Positions 24,357 to 34,777 of a stretch of DNA of 64,000 bases are shown here, piece by piece (position 1 is the stretch's first letter; the number at the start of each line of letters is the position of its first letter). Origin of the DNA: Mycoplasmopsis sturni DSM 22021. GTDB lineage: Bacteria > Bacillota_I > Bacilli_A > Mycoplasmatales > Metamycoplasmataceae. The notes beneath the pieces are model-generated. The model searched no databases, was not told the origin of the DNA, and saw only the letters and a list, made by a program, of their open reading frames with translations. Location: the NCBI RefSeq assembly GCF_000701485.1, contig NZ_KL370785.1:62001-126000 (forward strand). The letters run 5' to 3'. The position numbers and the translations under genes were made by a program.

Positions 24357-27300
24357 ATTTTACTCCTGACCCACTTGATGTGTTGTAATCTTCTGGTTTT
24401 ACTTGAATTGTTGCTCCATTTAATTGACCATAAGCTTGGCTGCTTCGAATTACTCTTGCAACCGCTTCATTATCAACATAAATAGTTCTTAAAAAGTTTT
24501 TACTTGCTTGGAATAATCCATATAATTCTTGGTTTCAATCTTGACCAAAATCTGACACATTACCTTTAATGTAATATGTATTAATATCAACAAGTTTTCC
24601 TGTTGTTGTTTTAAAGTCCATTTGAGCTTTTTCAGGACCTGCAACTATTAATGCTTTTCATTGTTGTTTATTTAGGTTTTTAAGATCAACTTCAAATACT
24701 CTATCCCCTAGCTTTGCATTTAATGTTAGTAGCTTAAATACTCTTCCATAAAGAGGGAATCCTTCAAGGCTTTTTACATTAGATACAAGAGAAAAATCTA
24801 AATTGGTAGGTCATGAACCATCACCAAATGCCCCTTGATATAGTCTAAATTGTTTTTTAGTATCAAATACCAATTTAAATCCTTTTTGAATATCTGTTTT
24901 ACTTGAGCTTGAGCTAAATTTAAGAGTATTAAAGATAATTGAACCCGGAATTTCTTCGGTTCTATCATAACCTGAATTATTATTTACATAATCAAAGCTA
25001 TAATGTTTTACGCCACCAAAAGAAAGAGGATCCATTGCTCATTTATCACTAAGAGGGTTTAAGCTTGTACTAATTGATAATTCATCAATAATTTTATCTT
25101 TAAGTCCAATAAGAGATGTTGCATCATAATCTTGAAGATAAAGAGATAATAACTCTATATGTGCGGGTAATTTTTTTAGAAGATTTGTAAAATCAGCCGA
25201 AAATGAACCCTTACCAATATTTTTGATGGTAATTCCATTTATTTTTTCTCCTCCAGAAATCATTTTGTTAATAACTTGAAGGAATTTATCATAACCTCTT
25301 TTATTAGATGCATCAAGAGTTATTATGTTCATCTGGGTTTTATTTTGTTCTTTAGCAAATTTATTATCATCTGAAGGATAATATGAGCTTACGGTAATTC
25401 CATCATAAGCACTTGCTCCATATTTTTCATATTGGCTTGTGGTATTAAATTTATTTCAACCGTAATATTCATCATTTCTAAGTTGATATGGTGTTCTTTG
25501 TTCTGCTCTTGAAGAAGACAAAACACGGTTTTCATTTTGTTTAATCATATGTTGAACAACATAATTATCTTTAATATTAACATATGTAAATCTATAACCA
25601 CCAATTTCTGAAGGCCAAACTCCAAAAGCAGGAACCATTCCTTCCTCATAATTAGATTGTTTTTGAGATTCTGCCATACGAAGAGTCGAAAGGAAAATCT
25701 GTTTTTTATCAGGATTCTCAGCCATATATTTAATAAGATCTTCAGCAAGTGATTCATTTAATTTTAGTGGTGTACCATTAATATCGACTTGCAGCTCATA
25801 AATATCTTTAAAATTCTTAACAAACTTTTGAATATGCTCTTGAGTTAGATTTTGAGGTAAATTACTTAATAAATTTGATAAATTAGATAAAGCAGCATCA
25901 ACAACTCCTCTAATTTTACTTGATACACCTTTAGATGAAGAAGGTTGAGGATCTGGTTTTAATAAAGCAAAATCTAAATTAGCGTTTTCATTCGGAGAAA
26001 CATCTCTTCCTTTTGCAGCAATAGCTTGACTAACTTGTGTTTCGATATCTTCTGTAGGATCCTCTACCGGTTTACTTTGAGGATGTGTCTCTGGCTCTGG
26101 TGCCGGGGTTATATTTACTTCCGGTTCTGGTTCTATAGTAGGCTTAGGTTGTTCTACAACTTTTTTCACAACATTAAAAGTATTATCTTCACCAACTTTT
26201 ACTGTTTTTGATTTTTCCGAATCTTGCAATTGATATTCTCTAGCATATGTAGATTTTGCAAATTGTTCTTCTACATTAATTTGTTGGTTTGATTCTGTAA
26301 TTACCCTAATTGTATCTATAAGTTGGTTTCCATTCATAAACTTTAATGTTGTAGTAACTTTTTTGATTATTGGTTCAATAAAAATTTCATATTGATTACC
26401 TTGTTCTACAAGTTTATTAGCATCTTCTTGATTAATAAATTTATATCCTTCAGGCAATAATGTTTCAATTTTTACCGGTTGATATTTCTCTTTATAATCA
26501 ATTGCATCTGTTTTGATGATTTTATTACCATCATTTCGATCTTTAAAGGTAACAGTTGTTTTAATTTTTTCAATTGGAATGATATTTTCTTTATCTAATT
26601 GAATTTGATTTTGATTAAAATCATATTCTTTTGCAAAACGGTAACCAGAAGGAATATTACTTTGAATAGGTACAACTTGATCATCAAATGTAACAATAGG
26701 CCCCACTTTAAATTCCTTATTATTCTCAGAATCTTTGAAAATCAAGGTTGTTTCGTGTTTTACCTGATCTTTTGCTATTTCAAAACTATATTCTTGGTTA
26801 ACTTTAAGTTTAGTACCTTTTTCAGGATCTAAAATATGATAACCTTTAGGAACAAAGGAATTAGCATCGATAGTATCAGTTATTTTTTTAGACTTAACAA
26901 CTTTTGTTTCGTGAACTTTGCCATTTAAGTTATACTTAATTGTTGTAACAATTTCACTAACCTGAATATTATTAGTTTCACCAATTTTAACTTGAGGAGT
27001 CCCAATAAGAATGTAACCTTCTGGAATTCTTTCTTCAAGTGAAATTTTTTGATCATCAAATGTTTTAACAGTTAAAGTTTTGACTGTTTTTTTATCTTTA
27101 GTAACAAAATTAATAGTTGTTGAAAATTCTTTAATAATTTTTTCAACTTCAAAAACATTTCTTTGACCTAAATTAACAACTGGTTTTTCATCACTATTTT
27201 TTAAACGGTATCCTTGTGGTAAATTACTCTCAACTTTAATAACATCTCTTTTTGAAGTTGAAACAATAATTTTAGTTCATTCTGGTTTTTCCTTTTTATC

Positions 27301-27771
27301 TAAAGTAAAAACTAAAGTTGTTTCTAAATGAACAGGTTTTTCTTTAACATAAATTTTGTTTAAACCTTCTTCTAATTTAAATGCACCCGGATTTTTACCT
27401 TCATCACTACCTGCAAGAATATAATCCTCTGGCAATTGTGGTGTTAAATTAAATTTATCAAGCTCTTCTTTATCTACTTGAAGAGTAACTTTTTTAATAC
27501 TTTTGTTGTCAAAAATATCAATAAAATCCAAAACAACTTCAACAAATTGTTTTTCAATTTCTCTTTGAACATCAATATTTGATAATTCTTTTTCATTAAG
27601 GTCTTTTGCAATAATTGGATTGATTCCACGCTCATAATTTAAAGTTTCTTGACCTGCATTAGAATCTTTATTTGCTAAATAAGCTGAAGATCCAACAACT
27701 GCACCAAAAAGAACAGTCGAACCAATTGTTGATGTTAAGATAATTAACTTTTTCTTTTTAGCTTTAATCAT
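24349..27771 (-). CDS. mib: Mycoplasma immunoglobulin-binding protein MIB (1,140 aa)
   Basis: Starts with a single N-terminal membrane anchor (I-I-L-T-S-T-I-G-S-T-V-L-F-G-A-V-V-G-S), with no lipobox. About six 60-70-aa beta modules with I/L-P-x-G-Y motifs follow (~residues 110-530), then a Pro/Glu-rich spacer (P-E-P-E-P...; ~540-580), then the conserved C-terminal Ig-blocking region containing L-D-A-S-N-K-R-G-Y-D-K-F. Known MIB proteins clasp the antibody Fv and present IgG to MIP. The gene begins 10 bp after MIP behind AGGAG and ends overlapping the X0 membrane gene, so all are co-transcribed. Confidence 0.93.
26160..27560 (-). repeat. Beta-module repeats in the N-terminal half of MIB
   Basis: The motif (I/L/V)-P-x-(G/D)-Y recurs about six times at intervals of 60-70 residues, each preceded by a T-T-(I/L)-x-F strand and a K-x-(V/I) strand. 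The pattern resembles MucBP-type beta modules. These units probably extend the binding domain away from the membrane. Confidence 0.6.
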
Positions 27772-27781
27772 TATCCCGCTC

Positions 27782-30115
27782 CTAATTTTTAAATTTATAT
27801 TCTTCTGGAATTACATTAGTTCCTTTTTGGAATAAATTAGTTTTATAGTTATCACCGTAAAGTTTTTGTAAAGCTTGACGATATGAAGTTCTTTGGTTTT
27901 TTCCTCCACCATAAATTAAGTCATATTGTTCAAGATTATATTTACCATAGAATCCATGATAGTCAATTCCTTCACTTCTAAAAGCGGCAATGAGCGAAAC
28001 ATTTGAAAAACCTTGAGATGTTCCAGCAAAGAAATTTATACCATATATATTATTATCAATATCACGAACAGATGATCCTGATGAGCCTCCAAGAGGTTCT
28101 CATGATGCAAGTGAATAACCTAAACCATATAATAGATAGTGATCACCTTTATATTCGGCATCCTTTTCCTTAATGCCATCAACAACAAATCCCTCTTTCT
28201 TTTCTGGCTTAATTATTGGGTTAACAATTAAAATATCCGAAATACCTTTTTTATCAGCAAAACTTCTAAATGTTACTGCATTTGTTAATCCATTTCCAAG
28301 CTCACTTGGGAAATTTTCTCTATTAGGTTTGTTTGTTCATAAACTAGCATTAGCTTGTATTGCATATCTATATTTATATTGATCTTCTGGGCTTAATTGA
28401 TTATCGGTAGTAGCAAGTGGATATCCAACAGCTAAAAAATCTCAATTAAGTTTTGAACGAATTTTTTCATCATCACCAAGTAAAATTTGTGAATCTTGAG
28501 TAAATTTTTCTTTTGGAATAATTGTATCCTTAAGGTTTTTGTAGTCTTTATAAAGAGATTTAGTTGCAAATTTAATTTGTTTATCTTTTTGATTTGCATA
28601 ATTTGAAGTAGCTATTTGAGCAATATCTTCAGGTGTGATTGCTCGTGATCCGCTTCTTTCTATGATTTCTTTAACTTCTTGGATTTTTCCTTCGCTTGTA
28701 AAAGTTGTATATTCACTTAATTTGCTAAAATCAACTTCAATTACTGCAAAATCAGCCATTTCTTCGTAGTCTTTATAAGGACTATTAGGTTCTAAATAAT
28801 CTTTAGGATGACTATTTAGAAAATTAGTTCCAGCATAAACAATCTTCATTTGATCAGGTTTAAAAAGAAAACTTTCAAAATAACTATTTTGTTCATTAAC
28901 AGATAATTCTTTATGTAACTTAGCATTATCATTTAAGTGCACAAGAGAAATACTTGAAGTAATTCCTTTATTCGTTTCTAAAAGTTTGTCTTCTTGTATC
29001 TTATATTTTGCTCATTCTTTAAATTCATTAATATCACGTCTAGGAATACTTTTTGTCTGCTCATATATTTTTTCAGATTCATTTTTTAATCATTGATTTG
29101 CTTCTTGTTTGCTTGTTTTTGATTTTTCATTATATGTTTTTTGGGTTTCTAAGCTATTTTTTCATTTTTCTTTAGCTTCTTGAGCAAAACCTTCTACCTT
29201 ATCAAGATATGCTTTTTCTCATTTTTTTCTTTGATCCGAAACTTCTTTAAGCTCACGAGCTTGCTTTTCGCCATCTTTTATATTTTGGTAAACACTTTGG
29301 TCACCTTGAGATTTTATAAGCGCTTCTGCAACATGGACATTAGTAGCAATATATCATTTTAAGGGGTACTTTTGTCCTTCTTCAAGTTTGTAATCCAAAA
29401 TTCAAGCCGTTCCATAATGATTTAAATAATCATTATCTTCTGAACCTACCTTTTTGCGTTCGTTAGTAAAAATAATTGAATATGTTTGTAAAGCCGCATC
29501 TTTATATAGTGAATTAGATAAGTATCTTGCTTTACCACGATTACCCGGTGTTGAGTTTCAGTGACCACTTCTTGTCGAATTTCCAATTGGATTAACTACC
29601 AAACCTTTTCCATTGTAATATGAAAAATTTTGATAGTAAGCATCGGTAAAAGTAGGTTGTAGTTCTTCTTTAGCTTTTTTATTGTAATCTTGAAGATTAA
29701 TATCCGAAGGAATTTTTAAATCTAATCCATTACTTTCTAGGTGTTCTTTTAAAGCTTTGGAATATGCTTCAGCATCAAAATAATATTTTTGTTCTGTATT
29801 AGCATTTTTATATTCTGGCGTATCTGCATTATCAGGTTTTCCTGGAATTCTTGCATAATTGTTGCTTTGATTTCCATTTGGGTTCATATTTGGAAGATTG
29901 GCACTATCATCCTCTACTGTTCCACCTTTATTAATAATATCTTGAATATCACTATTATCAGTATTAGAACTAGATTCTGGATTTTTATTTTCTGGTTTTG
30001 AATTTAATTCTGTGCTATTTGTACTATTTTTATTACTTGTATTACATGCCACTGATAAAGGCACAATCGCCAAAAGCGAATTAACTAATAAAAACTTTTT
30101 TCATTGCTTTTTCAT
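27782..30115 (-). CDS. mip: Immunoglobulin-specific serine protease MIP (777 aa)
   Basis: A lipoprotein with lipobox P-L-S-V-A-C and a low-complexity Asn/Ser linker. The DUF31 protease domain shows G-T-A-W-I-L-D-Y, catalytic His in A-T-N-V-H-V-A (His261), Asp in A-D-F-A-V-I-E (Asp455) and Ser in G-G-S-S-G-S-S (~680). A helical insertion (~265-380) separates the His strand from the rest of the domain. MIP cleaves the heavy chain of antibody captured by MIB, removing VH. It is the first gene of the operon, with a poly-A-spaced promoter upstream. Start: ATG with GGGGAT upstream; a later TTG would cut off the lysine-rich signal. Confidence 0.94.
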
Positions 30116-30214
30116 AAAATATCCCCTGCTTTTTTAATTTAATAGAATTGTTTTTATATATTTGTATATACTTAAAAAAATATTTAAAATATATAAGCTT
30201 TTTTGGTTATATAA

Positions 30215-30243
30215 ATAATATTCTTTTTTTTTTTTTTGCAAAA
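30215..30243 (-). promoter_or_regulatory. Candidate slippable promoter of the MIP-MIB-ATPase operon (A14 spacer)
   Basis: On the coding strand, TTTTGC is followed by 14 A plus GAA (exactly 17 nt) and then TATTAT. The A14 tract is at 30224-30237 (T on the plus strand). A gain or loss of A would change the -35/-10 spacing, as known for the vlp promoters of M. hyorhinis. The -35 match is poor, and TATATA just downstream is another possible -10. The ATG is ~100 bp further on. Confidence 0.5.
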
Positions 30244-30371
30244 AATTTTAAAAAAATTTGCGTAAATACTATATTTTCTCATAAAAATTAAAAAATAAAA
30301 GAAAAAAGAAGAAAAATTTTAGAATGATTAAAAAATATTTTTTTGTCTTAATTTTAGTATTAAAAGTGAAT

Positions 30372-30404
30372 AAAAAAAGTAAAGATTTGATAAGTCTTTA
30401 CTTT
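30372..30404 (-). terminator. Intrinsic terminator of the cdaA-mgtE-pgsA operon
   Basis: A 10-bp stem AAAGTAAAGA / TCTTTACTTT with a 9-nt loop, followed on the minus strand by seven T. The stem begins within the last codons of pgsA. Confidence 0.8.
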
Positions 30405-31135
30405 AGAAAATAAAGTTTTATTTTCAATAAATATTGAATTCCTGAAATATAACTAATAATAACTCCTCCTAAAAGAGTCAAAAAGTTAATGATGCTAATT
30501 GCTAAAAAGAAGTTAATTTGACTAAAGTTTGATGAAAATACTGATAAATTACTTACAAACTCAAGATATTTTGTATAGCTAAAAAAAGAAAACTCAGGAA
30601 TAGCTCCTAAAAAATTGGCATCATTTAAATTCTCTTTAATTATACCTACATTAATTCCTTGATAAATGCTTGCTAAAAGTAAAGCAAATAAAATAATGAT
30701 TGAAATATAAAAAGTTTTAATTTTAGCTAATTTAGAAGCTTGAATTTCAATATTATTTTTACTCATAATAACACGTGATCCATCAACCACTAAATCACGA
30801 ATAACAATTAAAATAACTAAAGCTGGATTAAACATATTAATTATAAGAAGATAAATTAAAGCAACAATAGTTATCATTTTATCTGCAAGTGGATCTCAAA
30901 GCTTACCAAAGCTTGAAACAACATTTCATTTTCTTGCTAAATAACCATCTACAAAATCAGTAATCATAGCTGCACTAAAGATAATTAAAAGAAAAATGGT
31001 GTATCCAAATTTATAAAAATATATCCTTAATTCACTAAATAAATCAAAACCAAATGGAAGAATAAAAATAACACTTAAAAAAGCCAAACAAATTCTAACA
31101 AAAGTTAAAAGATTGGGAATTTTATGCTTTGGCAT
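30398..31135 (-). CDS. pgsA: CDP-diacylglycerol-glycerol-3-phosphate 3-phosphatidyltransferase (245 aa)
   Basis: Contains the complete CDP-alcohol phosphatidyltransferase signature D-x2-D-G-x2-A-R-x8-G-x3-D-x3-D (starting D-F-V-D-G-Y-L-A-R). Several membrane helices follow. The enzyme makes phosphatidylglycerol phosphate, the first committed step to phosphatidylglycerol and cardiolipin. I choose the ATG at 31135 (MPKHKIPNLLTF), which has AGGGAGAG before it and matches the family N-terminus. An in-frame upstream start would add 24 residues that are really the other-frame tail of the preceding gene. It overlaps that gene by 14 nt. Confidence 0.93.
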
Positions 31136-31745
31136 TTTCTCTCTCCCTTTTGCTAATTGATTTTTGAATTTCAAAATCATAAATTTGTTTGATGTTTTCT
31201 TGGTCACTTTTTACTTTACTATGATCCAAAAGTGTTTGGTGATATTCTTGATATTTTTTTTCAAAATAATTAAGACTATCTAAAATTTTCTTATCTCAAC
31301 TATTTGGTTTAATTTCTTTTAAATTATTTAAATGTTTTAAAAAATCCATGTGTTGTTCTTTATTTGCCATGATAAAACGCTTAAAACGATCACGTTCAAG
31401 TAAGTCATTAATTAAATAACTTGCTGCATGGTTAATATCTGACATTTTAACTTTTCCTACACTAACTTGAAAATCTTGTAATTCTCTTTTATTAAGCTGA
31501 ATAATTTCATTAATTTCTACAGTGATTTCATTTGCATATTGTTTTGATTCAATTGTAAATTGTTGAATTTCGGCTTTGGTTTTTTTAACCTTAATTTTAT
31601 CGCGAATATATGAATAAAGAATAAAACCTAAAAGCCCCAATACTACAACACCAAGGAGCACAAACATAATAATAGTACCGGAATTATTAGTAAATGAGCT
31701 GGCACTAGAATTAGAGGAGCTGGTGTTTGTTTCAAAATAATTCAT
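31122..31745 (-). CDS. Single-pass membrane protein with cytoplasmic coiled coil (207 aa)
   Basis: Unrecognised. A Ser/Asn-rich N-terminus (~25 aa) is followed by one transmembrane helix (I-M-F-V-L-L-G-V-V-V-L-G-L-L) and a long charged helical region, as expected for an N-out, C-in protein with a cytoplasmic coiled coil. It lies between a small hypothetical gene and pgsA, overlaps pgsA by 14 nt, and is preceded by an AGGAGA ribosome-binding site. A partner role in membrane or division processes is possible but not shown. Confidence 0.75.
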
Positions 31746-31769
31746 AATTTTCTCCTGTTTTTATTTTAT

Positions 31770-32090
31770 TTATTTAGTAATTTGTATTTTTCATTTATCG
31801 GGTTTTTGCTCGGTAAATTGTTCAATAATTTTATCTAACTCACCTTCAGATAAAGTTTTAGTTTGAATAGTAGCATGCAAAAATGCACTATACGCACGAT
31901 AGTTAAATGATGGTTTGGGGGTAAATTTTTGATAAACTACTCTTCCGCCATTAGAAAGAGGTTCGTTAAATTCTACTTCAGTATCTTTAACTAAATCTTT
32001 TAATTGTTTATTTAATTCTTTTAATTCTTTTTTAGCTTCTACAATTTGTTCAGCTAAAAGCTTAACTTGATCAATATTTGCTACATTCAT
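31770..32090 (-). CDS. Hypothetical coiled-coil protein (106 aa)
   Basis: Unrecognised. The first ~35 residues are a strongly predicted helix (E-A-K-K-E-L-K-E-L-N-K-Q). The rest includes a short beta-like stretch and an acidic helix. The final seven residues (K-I-Q-I-T-K) are reached only by reading a TGA as Trp. It follows mgtE by 8 bp, with AAGGA placed across the mgtE stop codon, so it belongs to the same operon. No signal or membrane segment is seen. Confidence 0.7.
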
Positions 32091-32098
32091 AAAGGTCC

Positions 32099-33727
32099 TT
32101 AAAATGCTTGTGATATAGAGTGAAAAAGATGATTTGGGGTATCTTTAATGTTGGTTATAAAGTTAAATAATTCTTTGCTTGATTCAATTGTATTAGCTGG
32201 TGCTGCAGCGGCAATTTCTTTAGTTGGAATTGCTCCTAGTTTAACCCCTAAATATAGCATTCCAATATTAATTCCAAAGAAAATCAAAGTTGATAAAGCA
32301 TCCGAAAGTGTTGTTAAAATTGGCGCAGACATAACCGCTGGATCTTTTTTAAATCTAATTGCCATAATTGGAATAATAGTTCCTAAAAACTTAGCAAAAA
32401 TAACAACAAATCAAAGTGATATTGATGAACCTAAAATAACAAAAGTTAACGATCATCATGAAGGTTGGTTTAAATCATCAGCATTTCCGTCATTATCCAT
32501 TGAAAAAAGGGCAAAATAAATATAAAGTCTAATAATGTTAAAGACAAACATAATAATACCGACAATAAAGGCTACTTTAAATTCTTTTCAAACCGCTTTT
32601 CATGTATCTTTAAATTCGATTTCACCAAGTGCCGCAGCACGAGTAATAGTTGTGGAACTTTGAGAACCAGCATTTCCTGCAGAACCAGAGATTACCGGAA
32701 TAAGACCAACAATAATGGCTGTAGGCATTGTAATTAAAAGAGTTTGAGTTAGAAAGTCTTCACTAATTTCGGTAAATTTTTGAATAACTAATTGGCTTAA
32801 GGTTGCTGAAAGCATTAAAATAAGTAGTCAAAAAATACGGGATTTAACGATCTTTCATACCGTTGTTTTAAAATAATCTTCTTCAGCGGCATCTGGGTTA
32901 ATCCCGGACATTTTATAAATATCTTCAGTGGCTGCTTCTTGAATAACATCAATTACATCATCAGAAGTAATCATCCCAATAAGAAAATTTTCACGATTAA
33001 TAACCGGTAAAGTAGAACGATCTTGGTCGGCAAAAATAAGTGATGCCGCTTCTTTAGAATCAGATGTATAAACTGGTTTAACCGGTTCGTAAATATCATC
33101 AATTAAAGTATCTTCATCAGAAAAGACAATCTCTTCTAACGTAACTGAACCAAGTAATTTTCCTGCCTCATCAATAACATAGATATTGTGTGATAATTCC
33201 ATGTTATTACGGTAGTCCTTTCTAATTTTAGCAAGGGCTTTTTTAGCAGTAAAAGTATTAATAATAGTAGAAATATCAACACTCATGATACTTCCAACTT
33301 GCTCTTTTTCGTAAGATAAAATGGAATTAATTTTATCTCTTTTACTTGGATCGGTGTTGTTTAGAATTTTTCTAGTTAAATTAGCCGGAGTTTCTTCTAA
33401 AACATCAGCTAATTCATCAGTTTGTAACTCTTGAAGAATTTTCATCCCTGATTCTTCAGCTGTTAAGCTTTCAACTAATTGTTTTTGGGTTTGTTCATCA
33501 AGATATGAAAATAAATCGGCAGCTTCTTGAGTTTTAAGCATTCTCAAAATATAGAGTTGATAAGCTGGTTCAAGATTTTCTACTGCATAAGCAATATCAG
33601 GCATTGGATATTCTTCAACAAAATCACGTAAATCTTGAATTTTTTTGGACCCTACAAAAGTAATTAATTCTTGTTCTAAGAATTTAATTGAACCAATTTC
33701 ATATTCATTGTGAATATCGTCACGCAT
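32099..33727 (-). CDS. mgtE: Magnesium transporter MgtE (542 aa)
   Basis: Standard MgtE order: N-terminal helical domain (~1-135), two CBS domains (~140-270) forming the cytoplasmic Mg2+ gate, and a five-helix membrane domain with the signature P-V-I-S-G-S-A-G-N-A-G-S-Q-S-S-T. It imports Mg2+, closing when intracellular Mg2+ binds the CBS/N domains. An AAAGGAGG site overlaps the cdaA stop codon. A broken CNNM-type gene lies in the next operon upstream, so MgtE may be the main Mg2+ route in this cell. Confidence 0.95.
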
Positions 33728-33737
33728 ATTACCTCCT

Positions 33738-34319
33738 TTAATCTTTTAAGTATTTGATCAATTCTTCTTTAAAGTTTTCTAATTTAACATTTTGAATGTT
33801 TGAGCCTTTAATAATTTTAACCGAACCACTTTCTTCAGAAACTACAATGGTTGTTGCATCAGATTGCTCAGAAATTCCCAAAGCAGCACGGTGACGAGAA
33901 CCTAACATATTATCGAGGCTTTTTTTGGTAATTTTATAAAAAGTAGAAGCATAATATATTTTATTATCACGAATAATAACAGCCCCATCATGCAAAGGAC
34001 TTTCTTTATTAAAGATAGAAATTAAAAGCCCAGAAGTAATGTTGGCATTTAAAATAACTCCATCAGTTCTTAAATTATCTAAATTATCGTTGTTTTCAAT
34101 TGTAATTAAGGCACCTATTTTGTGTTTAGAAAGATATTCCACAGCATCATTAATTTGATAAATAAGTCGGTGTTGCGAAGATTTTCCTAGTGATGTATAT
34201 TTGTTTTTAATAATTTTAGAAGCAATAAATTCTTTAATATTTGGTAAAACAATAAAATAAAAAATCCCCACTAAAAAGGCAAAACTTAAAATACTAAAAA
34301 TTAAAATCGCAATAATCAT
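33738..34319 (-). CDS. cdaA: Diadenylate cyclase, single-TM CdaA/CdaM type (193 aa)
   Basis: One N-terminal transmembrane helix (residues 3-25) is followed by a DAC domain with H-D-G-A-V-I-I (110-116) and S-R-H-R-A-A-L-G (141-148), the two catalytic motifs. It joins two ATP into c-di-AMP. Firmicute CdaA has three membrane helices; this one-helix form fits the CdaM type described in mycoplasmas. The ATG overlaps the upstream stop (TAATG). GdpP, which degrades c-di-AMP, lies 3.7 kb away in the neighbouring operon. Confidence 0.93.
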   Translation of the reverse strand: MIIAILIFSILSFAFLVGIFYFIVLPNIKEFIASKIIKNKYTSLGKSSQHRLIYQINDAVEYLSKHKIGALITIENNDNLDNLRTDGVILNANITSGLLISIFNKESPLHDGAVIIRDNKIYYASTFYKITKKSLDNMLGSRHRAALGISEQSDATTIVVSEESGSVKIIKGSNIQNVKLENFKEELIKYLKD

Positions 34320-34603
34320 TATGAACCAATAAAATATGCACCAAGAATTAAAGCAATAATGAAAATAATGGTTAAGATAATGTAAAAAATATTAAGATAA
34401 AGTAGTTTTTTTTCTTTTTGTTTGTTATTTTGAATTTCTTCTGGGGTTAATTCTGGCTTGATTTTATGATCACTATCATAAGTTGCTTCAATGATTCTTT
34501 GAATCTCTAATTTTCGCAAATTCACAAGATACTCAGGGTCACGATCTTCCTGTTTTTCTTTTTTGTGCAGTTTTTCAGAGTTTAATAAATCTTTAAGTGG
34601 CAT
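34319..34603 (-). CDS. Small C-terminal-anchored membrane protein (94 aa)
   Basis: Unrecognised. A very charged ~65-aa N-terminus (K-E-K-Q-E-D-R-D-P) is followed by one C-terminal transmembrane helix ending I-L-G-A-Y-F-I-G-S, i.e. a tail-anchored protein with the soluble part inside. It is the first gene of the cdaA-mgtE-pgsA operon, with AAAGGAG before the ATG, and its stop overlaps the cdaA start. Given this coupling it may modulate the cyclase, as other small membrane partners of CdaA do, but it shows no clear similarity to CdaR (inference). Confidence 0.75.
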   Translation of the reverse strand: MPLKDLLNSEKLHKKEKQEDRDPEYLVNLRKLEIQRIIEATYDSDHKIKPELTPEEIQNNKQKEKKLLYLNIFYIILTIIFIIALILGAYFIGS

Positions 34604-34686
34604 AAAAACTCCTTTAAAATATTTATATTTTAATTTTATTTTAAATTAACAAAAAGTTAAGTAAATAATATATTTAGAATTTTTAA

Positions 34687-34703
34687 AGTATACTAAATTT
34701 AGT
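34687..34703 (-). promoter_or_regulatory. Promoter and palindrome of the cdaA-mgtE operon
   Basis: On the minus strand a -10 TATACT (34687-34692) lies directly after a perfect 12-bp palindrome ACTAAATTTAGT (34692-34703). A near copy of its half (CTAAATTAG) follows at 34705. This -10 would start transcription ~80 bp before the first gene. The palindrome lies in the -35/-10 spacer and may be an operator. Confidence 0.4.
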
Positions 34704-34751
34704 GCTAAATTAGTTAAAACCATTAACAAACAAAGAAAATTACCTAAAAAG

Positions 34752-34777
34752 AAAAACTATCGCTAGCGATAGTTTTT
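34752..34777 (-). terminator. Intrinsic terminator of the gdpP-rplI-dnaB-CNNM operon
   Basis: A perfect 26-bp palindrome, arms AAAAACTATCGCT / AGCGATAGTTTTT, begins at the stop codon of the broken CNNM gene. The T-run is present on both strands. Confidence 0.85.

Noticed and set aside
31136..31207. 24-residue N-terminal extension of pgsA
   Set aside because: The extension is the out-of-frame end of the upstream gene; the internal ATG has the ribosome-binding site and fits the family.
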